13,015 nt of DNA from Actinomycetota bacterium. Its GTDB lineage: Bacteria > Actinomycetota > Acidimicrobiia > Acidimicrobiales > Ilumatobacteraceae. Position 1 is the first letter of the stretch. Every line of letters begins with the position of its first letter. This document shows positions 1 to 6,756 of the stretch, one piece after another. The stretch is from positions 1 to 13,015 of the forward strand of contig SXPW01000056.1 of the NCBI GenBank assembly GCA_005793785.1, read 5' to 3'. A program made the translations under genes and the position numbers. Under the pieces are notes generated by a model. It was not told the DNA's origin. It saw nothing but the letters and a program-made list of their open reading frames with translations, and made no database searches.

Positions 1-261
1 CGCCGTGGGTACGGGCAATGGCAAGCGCATGGGTGCCAATCGCTGCACTTTCACCACCCGAGACTCGTCATCCAAGTAAGCAATGTCAAGGGGGAATCGC
101 ATTCCCACGCTGTGCACCCACTTGCAACGGGGGATCACGAAGGCACCCTCCACGTCGTCGACACCAATCAAGCCACGCCGACGCTGGCGCCGAGTATCGG
201 CGATGGTGGCACTCGCCAGGACGCGGCCATCGGCAACCAGCCACGCCACCGTCATGGTCAT
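1..261 (-). CDS. DUF192 family protein (partial, C-terminus off the left edge)
   Basis: Reading the minus strand from the ATG at 261 gives an open frame of 87 codons that runs past base 1, so the C-terminus is missing. The translation carries the DUF192 hallmarks: an RGLIG segment near residues 29-33, then a core VGMRFPLDIAYLDD around residues 72-85 of the extended pattern, followed by a hydrophilic strand containing RVVKVQRL. Members of this family are small proteins of roughly 110-150 residues, often secreted or membrane-anchored, with no firmly established reaction. This copy shows no obvious signal peptide and starts directly with the conserved strand. The start codon overlaps the ychF stop as ATGA (258-261), so it is probably co-transcribed and translationally coupled with ychF; a second in-frame ATG lies two codons later at 255. 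The family call is by recognition of conserved residues only. The function is unknown. Confidence 0.8.
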   Translation of the reverse strand, partial: MTMTVAWLVADGRVLASATIADTRRQRRRGLIGVDDVEGAFVIPRCKWVHSVGMRFPLDIAYLDDESRVVKVQRLAPMRLPLPVPTA

Positions 262-1355
262 ACGTTGAAGCGAATCTCCATGACGTCGCCGTCGGCCACC
301 TCGTAGTCCTTGCCCTCGACGCGCAACTTGCCGACGTCACGCGCCTTCGACCACGAGCCGATCGACAACAACTCGTCGCAGTGGATGACATCGGCACGGA
401 TGAACCCGCGCTGCAGGTCCGTGTGGATCTTGCCGGCACACTCCGGAGCCTTCGCGCCGGCGTGGAACGTCCACGCGCGAGTTTCCTTCTCGCCGGTAGT
501 GAAGAACGTCCGGAGTCCGAGCAGATGGTACGCGGAACGCACCAGACGGGGGAGCGCTCCTTCGCCGAGCCCGAGTGCCTCGAGCATGTCGATGCGATCC
601 TGTCCGACGAGTTGCGCGGCCTCGGCCTCGATCTGCACGCTCATGCCCAGTACCTCGACTTCGTGCTCGCTGGCGGACCCTGGCGGGGCGAGTTCGGCAG
701 CCACCCTCGCCACGTGATCGGGAATCGACTCCAGTGCATCCTCGGCAACGTTCACGACGGCGAGCACACGACGCGCGGTGAGGAGAAAGTGGGGCGCGAG
801 CAACGCGCGGTCGGCTTCGGAAATTCCTGCACGGTAGAGCGGCAGACCCTCGGCGAGCAACGTCTGCGCGCGTTCCAATGCCGCAACCTCATCGGCGATG
901 GAGCTGTCCATCCTCGACGCCTTCTTCATCTTTCCGACCTTGGTCTCCACGCTTTCCAAGTCGGCGAGTGCCAATTCCAGTTCGACGACCCGCAGGTGTT
1001 CGAGGGGATCACTCGGGCCGGGAATGTCGTCGTCGACGAAGGCCCGGAGCACGAACACGATTGCATCGACCTCGCGAATGTTGGCGAGAAACTTGTTGCC
1101 GAGTCCTTCGCCCTTGCTCGCGCCCTCGACCAATCCACCGATGTCCACAACCTCGATGGTGGCGTTTACGATCTTCTTCGTCGCCGACATCTTCGCCAAG
1201 GCATCGAGCCGCGGATCGAGCACCTTGGCCACCCCGATGTTCGGATCCTTGGTGGCGAAGGGGTACGGGGCGGCGAGTGCGTTGGATCCGGTCAGGGCGT
1301 TGTAGAGCGACGACTTGCCCGCGTTGGGAAGTCCCACCAGTCCGAAGCGCTCCAT
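258..1355 (-). CDS. ychF: YchF/OLA1-type P-loop ATPase, ribosome-binding
   Basis: This is an Obg-related P-loop NTPase of 365 residues; the family is usually about 363-370 residues long. The G1 motif GLPNAGKS is at residues 8-15 and the G3 motif DIGGLV lies in the first third. The G4 position reads NVAE, the altered NxxE form that shifts this family from GTP toward ATP. A charged coiled-coil insertion occupies the middle, and a C-terminal TGS domain contains AWTFHAGAKAPECAGKIH and a RADVIHCDELL stretch. Known members bind ribosomes, hydrolyse ATP and dampen the oxidative stress response in some bacteria. I chose the ATG at 1355 because it places the usual few residues before the first strand. 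A TTG at 1364 is possible, since an AAGGGG sequence sits 10 bases before it; that would add three residues. The downstream DUF192 gene overlaps its stop. The divergent neighbour is sufB, about 100 bases away. Confidence 0.96.
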   Translation of the reverse strand: MERFGLVGLPNAGKSSLYNALTGSNALAAPYPFATKDPNIGVAKVLDPRLDALAKMSATKKIVNATIEVVDIGGLVEGASKGEGLGNKFLANIREVDAIVFVLRAFVDDDIPGPSDPLEHLRVVELELALADLESVETKVGKMKKASRMDSSIADEVAALERAQTLLAEGLPLYRAGISEADRALLAPHFLLTARRVLAVVNVAEDALESIPDHVARVAAELAPPGSASEHEVEVLGMSVQIEAEAAQLVGQDRIDMLEALGLGEGALPRLVRSAYHLLGLRTFFTTGEKETRAWTFHAGAKAPECAGKIHTDLQRGFIRADVIHCDELLSIGSWSKARDVGKLRVEGKDYEVADGDVMEIRFNV

Positions 1356-1422
1356 ACGACGCAACGACGCTACGCCCCTTGCGACTTGCCCACTGCCACA
1401 CGGGTGGGCGGTGGGGTCGGAC

Positions 1423-1439
1423 CAATGAATTGTTACTAT
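1423..1439 (+). promoter_or_regulatory. Probable extended -10 promoter of the suf operon
   Basis: The intergenic region between ychF and sufB is the only AT-rich stretch nearby. It contains TGTTACTAT at 1431-1439, an extended -10 motif (TG, one base, then TACTAT). No convincing -35 box lies 16-18 bases upstream, where the sequence is G-rich; this fits an extended -10 promoter. Transcription would start near 1446, giving a very short leader into sufB. An imperfect palindrome, CAAT-GA-ATTG at 1423-1432, overlaps the motif and could be an operator, but it is short. I see no recognisable SufR or IscR site. The same AT-rich segment read on the minus strand may supply the -10 of ychF. Confidence 0.45.
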
Positions 1440-1445
1440 CTGCGT

Positions 1446-1450
1446 AGGAG
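1446..1450 (+). promoter_or_regulatory. Ribosome binding site of sufB
   Basis: AGGAG at 1446-1450 lies nine bases before the GTG at 1460. It is the clearest Shine-Dalgarno sequence in the suf operon and fixes the unusual GTG as the sufB start. Confidence 0.8.
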
Positions 1451-1459
1451 AAATTACCC

Positions 1460-2860
1460 GTGACCACCTTCGACCTCGACCTCTCCAAGTACTCGCTCGG
1501 TTGGAGTGACGACGTCGAATATGCCTTCACGCCGGAGAAGGGTTTGAACGACAGGGTCGTCGAACAAATCTCCTGGTGGAAGGGTGAGCCCGAGTGGATG
1601 CGCAAGTTGCGATTGCGCTCGCTCACCACCTTCGACAAGAAGCCAATGGCTGACTGGTTCGCGGTGAACATGCCGGATCTCGACTTCCAGGACATCTTCT
1701 ACTACTTGAAGCCCGCCACGGAGCAGGTGAGCGAGTGGGACGACCTGCCCGAACAGATGAAGGCCACCTACGAGAAGCTCGGAATTCCCGAAGCCGAGCG
1801 AAAGTACCTCGCCGGGGTCACCGCCCAGTACGAAAGTGAGGTCGTCTTTCATCGCAATCGTGAGGACCTCGAGCAACAGGGAATCCTGTTCTGCGACATG
1901 GATACCGCGCTACGTGAATATCCCGACTTGGTGAAGCAATACTTCGGCACGGTGATTACACCCGGTGACAACAAGTTCTCCGCGCTCAACACGGCGGTGT
2001 GGTCGGGAGGGTCGTTCATCTACGTGCCGCCGGGCGTCGAATGTGAAATGCCGTTGCAGGCCTATTTCCGCATCAACTCGGAGAACGCCGGCCAATTCGA
2101 GCGGACGCTCATCATCGCCGACGAAGGTTCGAAGGTGCACTACATCGAGGGATGCTCCGCACCCGTGTACACCAACGACTCCCTGCATTCGGCGGTGGTC
2201 GAGATCGTCGTCAAACCGAGTGCGCACGTCACGTACACCACCATCCAGAACTGGTCGCCGAACGTGTACAACCTCGTCACCAAACGTGCCCGTGTCGAAA
2301 CCGAGGGTCACATGGAATGGATCGATGGCAACATCGGTTCGAAACTCACGATGAAGTATCCGAGCGTGTACCTCGTAGGTCCCAAGGCCACCGGTGAGGT
2401 GCTCTCGGTTGCCTATGCCGGTGCCGGTCAGCACCAGGATGCCGGCGCCAAGATGGTGCACGCGGCGCCGGAAACCACGTCGAAGATCGTCTCCAAATCC
2501 ATCAGCAAGGACGCCGGAATCACCACCTACCGCGGCCTCGTTCGGGTGGAGGAGGGCGCGACGGGCTGCAAGAGCCACGTGCAGTGTGACGCGCTCATCC
2601 TCGACGAGAACAGCGAGAGCCGCACCCTGCCGTACATGGAGGTTGGCGAGCGTGATGCGCAAATCGGACACGAAGCAACCGTCTCGAAGATCGCCGACGA
2701 GCAATTGTTCTACCTCACCAGTCGCGGGCTCACGCCGGAGCAAGCCATGGGAATGGTGGTGAACGGCTTCATCGAGCCAGTGACGCGCACCCTGCCGATG
2801 GAGTACGCAGTGGAGTGGAGTCGTCTCATCGAGTTGCAGATGGAAGGTTCGGTGGGCTGA
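1460..2860 (+). CDS. sufB: SufB, Fe-S cluster assembly scaffold protein
   Basis: SufB is the core scaffold of the SUF machinery. With SufD and the ATPase SufC it forms the SufBC2D complex in the cytosol, on which Fe-S clusters are built before transfer to target proteins. The 466-residue product starts MTTFDLDLSKYSLGW and shows the right-handed beta-helix region in the middle (for example GSFIYVPPGVECEMPLQAYFR) and the conserved C-terminal helical end. The cysteine in HVQCDALI is C376 and the glutamate in GHEATVS is E405. Their spacing of 29 matches the catalytic pair C405/E434 of the E. coli protein, so the scaffold should be active. It is slightly shorter than E. coli SufB (495). The GTG start is set by AGGAG at 1446-1450. 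It is the first gene of the operon, and the next gene starts about 35 bases after its stop. Confidence 0.97.
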   Translation: MTTFDLDLSKYSLGWSDDVEYAFTPEKGLNDRVVEQISWWKGEPEWMRKLRLRSLTTFDKKPMADWFAVNMPDLDFQDIFYYLKPATEQVSEWDDLPEQMKATYEKLGIPEAERKYLAGVTAQYESEVVFHRNREDLEQQGILFCDMDTALREYPDLVKQYFGTVITPGDNKFSALNTAVWSGGSFIYVPPGVECEMPLQAYFRINSENAGQFERTLIIADEGSKVHYIEGCSAPVYTNDSLHSAVVEIVVKPSAHVTYTTIQNWSPNVYNLVTKRARVETEGHMEWIDGNIGSKLTMKYPSVYLVGPKATGEVLSVAYAGAGQHQDAGAKMVHAAPETTSKIVSKSISKDAGITTYRGLVRVEEGATGCKSHVQCDALILDENSESRTLPYMEVGERDAQIGHEATVSKIADEQLFYLTSRGLTPEQAMGMVVNGFIEPVTRTLPMEYAVEWSRLIELQMEGSVG

Positions 2861-2895
2861 ACCCTCTGCAGCCCGCACGAACTACCGTTTTCATC

Positions 2896-3234
2896 ATGTC
2901 GATGCGCGCCGATTGTCGCCACTTCGAGAGCCGCACGTTCAATAGCGGTGACACCGTTCGTCGGTGCAAATTGGATCTCGCGCCGGAGGCGCCGTGGCGT
3001 TGTCCCGTGGACTGTCCGAAGTTCGATCGCCGTTCGATGGACGTCGGCTGGACGCATGGCACGATGGTGACCGGAACGGCACCGGCGCAGCCAGCGAGCC
3101 TCGACGACGGTTCGGCGGCTGCAATCCTGAGCGAAGCCGAGTCGATCATCAATGCGATAGCCCCCGAGGTGGTGAGTGACTTGGAGCGCGGAAAACCGAA
3201 GCGATCCAAGCGCAACAAGAAGCGCAAGAAGTAA
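2896..3234 (+). CDS. Small four-cysteine protein of unknown function in the suf operon
   Basis: This 112-residue protein lies between sufB and sufD in the same direction, 35 bases after sufB and 5 bases before sufD. I do not recognise a named family. The N-terminal half holds four cysteines, C7, C22, C34 and C38, in the context DCRHFESRTF, then RRCKLDLAPEAPWRCPVDC. A tryptophan and two prolines surround the last CxxxC pair. Such a compact set could bind zinc or an Fe-S cluster. The middle is low in structure (TAPAQPASLDDG), then a short helix (ILSEAESIINAIAPEVVSDL) leads to a strongly basic tail, KPKRSKRNKKRKK, which could contact nucleic acid or an acidic partner. The start is uncertain: ATGs at 2896 and 2902 are both possible with no clear ribosome binding site, and the frame stays open upstream into sufB. 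The opposite-strand frame here lacks such conserved-looking features. The role, if any, in Fe-S assembly is inference from position. Confidence 0.78.
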   Translation: MSMRADCRHFESRTFNSGDTVRRCKLDLAPEAPWRCPVDCPKFDRRSMDVGWTHGTMVTGTAPAQPASLDDGSAAAILSEAESIINAIAPEVVSDLERGKPKRSKRNKKRKK

Positions 3235-3239
3235 ACACC

Positions 3240-4343
3240 GTGTCCGCGCTCTCCGAATTCGTGCTGCCTACTGCCGAGCAGGAACTCTGGCGCTACAGCC
3301 GAATCGACGAGCTTGATCTCGGCTCGTTCACGCCAGGATCATTCACCACCACGGTGTCGGCGGATGGGTCGATCGTGTCTCGCGACTCGCGACTGGCACT
3401 TGGCGACGTCTCCGTCGAAACTCCCGACGTGTTCGAGCAGATGCACGTACAGCAGACAAGTTCCGGTCCCATTCGCGACAACCATGTGCGAATCGGCACT
3501 GCTCGTGGACAGGTCGTTGCCGAACCCGTGCTCGTCACGCACCACATCGACGAGTCGGGTCTCATGTGTTTCCCGTCGCTGGAGATCGACGCAGCGGAGA
3601 ACAGTGAACTCACCGTCGTCGAACGATTCACCTCGTCGGGTGACCCGCATTCGCTGCTCGTGCCGATGGTGCGCATTCATGCCGCTCAGTCCGCCCGAAT
3701 TTCCTACGTTTCCATCAACGAGTTGGGACGTCGTTGTTGGCTGCTGGGTTACCAGCGCGCGATCGGTGAGCGGGACTCCAACATCGCCACCTCCACCATT
3801 TCCCTCGGGGGTGATTACTCGCGACTCCGTGCCGGTGTACGACTCGCTGGACAGGGCGCATCCGCCAGACAAGTCGCCCTGTATTTCGCTGACGGTACCC
3901 AGATGCACGATTTTCGAACGCTGCAGGATCACGCTGCGCCGCGAACCCGCAGTGACTTGTTGTTCAAGGGTGCGGTGAAGGACCAGGCCAAGAGCGTGTA
4001 CACCGGCCTCATCAAGATTCGTGAGAATGCCGACAAATCGGAGGCGTTCCAGACAAACCGCAACCTCACGCTCTCGAGCGGGGCATGGGCCGAGAGCGTT
4101 CCAAATCTCGAGATCGAGACGAACGACGTGAAGTGCAGCCACGCAAGCACCGTGGGACCCGTCGATGACGAGCAGCGTTTCTATCTCGAGAGTCGTGGCA
4201 TTCGACCCGAGGTTGCCGAACGATTGGTGGTGTTCGGCTTCTTTGCCGATGTAATCAATCGATTGCCGTCGGCCGCCCAGCCGGATGCACTGCGCAACAA
4301 GGTGGGGAAAAAGTTGCTGGGTGACAATGGAGTGCAGGTATGA
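3240..4343 (+). CDS. sufD: SufD, Fe-S cluster assembly subunit
   Basis: SufD is the paralogue of SufB and its partner in the SufBC2D scaffold; it helps iron entry and complex assembly. The product is 367 residues, shorter than E. coli SufD (423), mainly through a short N-terminal domain. It carries the typical N-terminal segment with ELWRYSRIDEL, the beta-helix core, and the C-terminal motif NDVKCSHASTVGPVDDEQ. H301 in CSHAST corresponds to the histidine (H360 in E. coli) implicated at the SufB-SufD interface, next to C299. The end has the helical RFYLESRGIRPEVAERLVV segment shared with SufB. Translation starts at a GTG five bases after the stop of the small Cys protein. The ribosome binding site is weak (AAGAAG), which suggests coupling to the upstream gene. 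Its stop overlaps the start of the Rieske gene as ATGA. Confidence 0.95.
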   Translation: MSALSEFVLPTAEQELWRYSRIDELDLGSFTPGSFTTTVSADGSIVSRDSRLALGDVSVETPDVFEQMHVQQTSSGPIRDNHVRIGTARGQVVAEPVLVTHHIDESGLMCFPSLEIDAAENSELTVVERFTSSGDPHSLLVPMVRIHAAQSARISYVSINELGRRCWLLGYQRAIGERDSNIATSTISLGGDYSRLRAGVRLAGQGASARQVALYFADGTQMHDFRTLQDHAAPRTRSDLLFKGAVKDQAKSVYTGLIKIRENADKSEAFQTNRNLTLSSGAWAESVPNLEIETNDVKCSHASTVGPVDDEQRFYLESRGIRPEVAERLVVFGFFADVINRLPSAAQPDALRNKVGKKLLGDNGVQV

Positions 4344-4705
4344 CGATGCACCGCATTTGTGCGCTGAACGATTTGGTCGACGGAGCTGCGGCGAAATTTG
4401 AGGTCGGCAAGCACGTTGTCGCCGTCGTGCGCATCGGTGACGACGTGTATGCCATCGGTAACCGGTGCAGTCATGCCGATGTCGCACTCGCTGACGGCGA
4501 CGTCGATTGCGACACCAAGCAGTTGTCATGTATTCGCCACGGCAGTGCATTCAGTTTGGAAACCGGCGTTCCGAGCACGCTTCCTGCCACGCAGCCCGTT
4601 CCGGTGTTCATCGCCGAAGTTCGTGGCGCCGACGTGTTCATCTCCGATCAACCCATGATGAACGCAGCATCGCCAGACCCTCGAGTGAAGCGAGCCCAGC
4701 CGTGA
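4340..4705 (+). CDS. Rieske [2Fe-2S] ferredoxin of the suf operon
   Basis: This 121-residue soluble protein is a single Rieske domain of the dioxygenase-ferredoxin (BphF/CarAc-like) type. The cluster ligands are C43 and H45 in NRCSHAD, and C64 and H67 in SCIRHGSAF. All four are present, with 18 residues between H45 and C64, so a [2Fe-2S] cluster should form. The C-terminal strand pattern (PVPVFIAEVRGADVFI) closes the fold. Family members usually pass electrons to oxygenases, but no oxygenase is encoded nearby. As I recall, genes of this kind sit between sufD and sufC in many actinobacteria, which suggests a role in supplying electrons to, or testing, Fe-S assembly; that is inference. The ATG at 4340 overlaps the sufD stop, and GGAG at 4329-4332 provides a ribosome binding site. 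Its stop overlaps the sufC start as GTGA. Confidence 0.93.
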   Translation: MTMHRICALNDLVDGAAAKFEVGKHVVAVVRIGDDVYAIGNRCSHADVALADGDVDCDTKQLSCIRHGSAFSLETGVPSTLPATQPVPVFIAEVRGADVFISDQPMMNAASPDPRVKRAQP

Positions 4706-5430
4706 GCGTGCTCTCGATACGTGATCTCCACGCCAAGGCGGGCGACACGCAGATTTTGAATGGCATCAACCTCACCGTTCGTTCGGGCGAGGTGCACGCG
4801 GTGATGGGTCCCAACGGTGCGGGGAAGTCGACACTGTCGGCGGCGATCATGGGCAAAACCGGGTACACCATTACTCGGGGAGGCGTCACCCTGGACGATG
4901 TCGATATTGCATCGCTTCCAACATGGAAGCGTGCGCTTGCTGGACTGCACTTGGTGATGCAGTACCCAACCGAGATTCCCGGAGTCGGCATCGACGAACT
5001 GCTCAACGAGGCACTTGCCGAGCGGGGGAGCAACCAGGATCAACTTGAAGAACGCATTGCGAACGAAGCCGCTCGTATCGGATTGGACGAAGCACTCATC
5101 CACCGCGCCGTGAACGTCGATTTTTCGGGCGGTGAGAAGAAGCGCAACGAAACACTGCAACTTGCCATGCTGGACCCGCGGATCGTGGTGCTCGACGAGC
5201 TCGACTCGGGTTTGGATATCGATGCGCTACGTGATTGCGCACGACGTGTGGAGGACCTCACCAACGAGCGCAAGTTGGGGGTATTGGTGATCACGCACTA
5301 CAGCCGAATCTTTTCCGACTTGAAACCGAACTTCGTGCACATCCTTGCCAAGGGACGAATCGTCGCCAGCGGTGGGCCGGAATTGGCCGACCAACTCGAA
5401 CGCGACGGCTACGACGCCTTCACCGGCTAG
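4702..5430 (+). CDS. sufC: SufC, ATPase of the Fe-S assembly complex
   Basis: SufC is a soluble ABC-type ATPase that binds SufB and SufD and drives the rearrangement needed to build the cluster. The 242-residue product (E. coli SufC is 248) shows Walker A GPNGAGKS at 36-43, the Q-loop in LVMQYPTEIPG, the signature FSGGEKKRNE from F141, Walker B IVVLDELDSGLD with D165-E166, and the H-loop histidine H199 in ITHYSRI. FSGGEKKRNE and the DSGLD variant separate SufC from transport ATPases. I chose the GTG at 4702 because it overlaps the Rieske stop and gives the usual SufC N-terminus; an open frame extends further upstream inside the Rieske gene but is not needed. It ends at 5430 inside a CTAG shared with the convergent MFS gene. 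No sufS or sufU follows, which is unusual for an actinobacterial suf operon. Confidence 0.97.
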   Translation: MSVLSIRDLHAKAGDTQILNGINLTVRSGEVHAVMGPNGAGKSTLSAAIMGKTGYTITRGGVTLDDVDIASLPTWKRALAGLHLVMQYPTEIPGVGIDELLNEALAERGSNQDQLEERIANEAARIGLDEALIHRAVNVDFSGGEKKRNETLQLAMLDPRIVVLDELDSGLDIDALRDCARRVEDLTNERKLGVLVITHYSRIFSDLKPNFVHILAKGRIVASGGPELADQLERDGYDAFTG

Positions 5431-6638
5431 CCAGCAGCAACGACATCGTGTCGTTGGATACGTGCACCTCCGAAAATCGCAACGCACAAGCACGCGAGGG
5501 CGGCTATCGCGATGACGGGTCGAGGCGGGAGGACCTCGCCGACTCCGCCCGCGATTCCGCTGGCGAGCAGGAGTCCACCGGTCGTGACCGACGAGGATGC
5601 GGCAAAGATTCGTCCCCGCTCCTCGTCCTTCGAATGGCGCACGATTATCGGTGTGCCGAACACATGCAGGCCAGTGAGGCCGGCACCGTTTACGAGGAAT
5701 GCTGCAACGGCGACGGGCATGCTCGGCGCGAACGCGTATGACAGCATTCCCGAGGCACTGACCACCGCAGAAATCGTGAGCATCGTGGTGTCCTTGATTC
5801 GGGGCTGCACCCTGGAAAGAATCATTCCCGTGAGCACCATGCTCACGCCCAGGGCGCCGAGTACGAGTCCGTAGTCGGCGGCGGCACCACCCAGCTCGTT
5901 GGTGATGAGAAAGACGCTGAGCACCTCCACGACCCCCGCCGACATGTTGAATGCGGCGAGCAGGATCAAAGACCACCGCAGTACGGGGTGTTTGATGAGG
6001 GTCAGAAATCCACGGATGAGTTCTCGGCCGTCGATTCGCCGTCGCTCGGGTTTGCGTTCACGGCGAAGGGTTGCTGCAACACCACCCACGAAGAGAAACG
6101 TTGCGGCGTTCACCAGGAGCGCGGTTCGACTTCCGAACGTTTCGACTGCGAATCCACCAACGCCGGCACCGAGCACGATGGCAACGGATCGGTATGCCTG
6201 AATGAACGCATAAACACGGCTCAATTGCGGCCCGGGAATGATGTGTGCAATGAAGCTCTGCCACGCCGGACCAACGGTCGTTCCGCCAATTGCGAGGAGG
6301 AAAACCAGTGGGTACACGAGGGCATCATTGGAAATCGCGAGGAGTGCGGTCACCACGAACTGACCACACGACACGAGGAGAATGAGTCGCTTCGTCGGGA
6401 AGCGATCCACGATTGCCCCCGAAAATGGCGCGAGAAGGATTCGCGCCGCGGCGAACAATGCGATGAGGAGTGAGATTGCCCGAGGACCGGAATCCTTGAG
6501 CCGAAAGATCAGTGCGATGAGCGCGAGTTCGTCTCCCATTTCCGACACGAGTCGAGCCATCGCGATGGCGCGAATGTCGCGAGGAATTCTCGTCGGTGTC
6601 ACTGATTCGCTCGTGGAGTCACCGGAGATAGTCGACAT
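5427..6638 (-). CDS. MFS transporter, probable multidrug or siderophore-type exporter
   Basis: This 403-residue integral membrane protein has the strongly hydrophobic, repeated segments of a 12-helix major facilitator. The loop 2-3 signature GAIVDRFPTKRLIL is a variant of motif A (GxxxDRxGRR). The pattern resembles the EntS/macrolide-efflux branch (MFS_3-like), so an exporter is likely; the substrate cannot be read from sequence. A basic cytoplasmic linker (RRERKPERRRIDGRE) separates the two halves. I chose the ATG at 6638, which gives a hydrophilic N-terminus before the first helix and has a weak GGAACG about ten bases upstream. An in-frame alternative at 6710 would fall in the hairpin terminator of the upstream gene and is unlikely. 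The gene is convergent with sufC; the stops overlap in the palindrome CTAG. No regulator gene lies beside it. Confidence 0.88.
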   Translation of the reverse strand: MSTISGDSTSESVTPTRIPRDIRAIAMARLVSEMGDELALIALIFRLKDSGPRAISLLIALFAAARILLAPFSGAIVDRFPTKRLILLVSCGQFVVTALLAISNDALVYPLVFLLAIGGTTVGPAWQSFIAHIIPGPQLSRVYAFIQAYRSVAIVLGAGVGGFAVETFGSRTALLVNAATFLFVGGVAATLRRERKPERRRIDGRELIRGFLTLIKHPVLRWSLILLAAFNMSAGVVEVLSVFLITNELGGAAADYGLVLGALGVSMVLTGMILSRVQPRIKDTTMLTISAVVSASGMLSYAFAPSMPVAVAAFLVNGAGLTGLHVFGTPIIVRHSKDEERGRIFAASSSVTTGGLLLASGIAGGVGEVLPPRPVIAIAALACLCVAIFGGARIQRHDVVAAG

Positions 6639-6709
6639 GTTTAGGTTCGTTCCATTCCGTCGGAGATCGAGGCGGCTCGGGTGATCCTCGAAACTTTGCC
6701 CATAACGCA

Positions 6710-6739
6710 CGAGAGGCGGCCCTTGCGGGCCGCCTCTCG
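6710..6739 (-). terminator. Hairpin terminator of the ABC binding-protein gene
   Basis: A perfect 13-bp stem (6710-6722 pairing with 6727-6739) with a four-base loop lies 17 bases after the stop of the binding-protein gene. It is very GC-rich. In the direction of that gene no U-tract follows, so it would be an 'I-shaped' hairpin of the kind common in actinobacteria. It separates the binding-protein transcript from the MFS gene in the same direction, which needs its own promoter within 6639-6709 unless there is read-through. Confidence 0.75.
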
Positions 6740-6756
6740 CATTGACGAGTGGTCAA

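Noticed and set aside
18..1463. 481-codon plus-strand open frame covering all of ychF
   Set aside because: It is exactly antisense to a clearly conserved ychF, has low-complexity Arg/His-rich translation and no family resemblance. Long antisense frames are expected from GC-rich third positions.
1910..2878. 322-codon minus-strand frame opposite sufB
   Set aside because: Antisense shadow of sufB; the translation is rich in R, H, V and L with no recognisable domain.
2826..3227. 133-codon minus-strand frame opposite the small Cys protein
   Set aside because: It is on the wrong strand for the operon, its translation lacks a clustered cysteine pattern, and the plus frame fits neatly between sufB and sufD.
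3339..4550. 403-codon minus-strand frame opposite sufD and the Rieske gene
   Set aside because: It spans two well-supported coupled genes on the other strand, which is not compatible with a real gene there.
4507..4701. N-terminal extension of sufC into the Rieske gene
   Set aside because: The extra 65 codons overlap the Rieske gene in another frame and do not resemble a SufC N-terminus; the GTG at 4702 fits the family length.
6639..6710. Longer start of the MFS exporter
   Set aside because: It would put the start codon in the hairpin terminator stem and add residues with no membrane-protein pattern.
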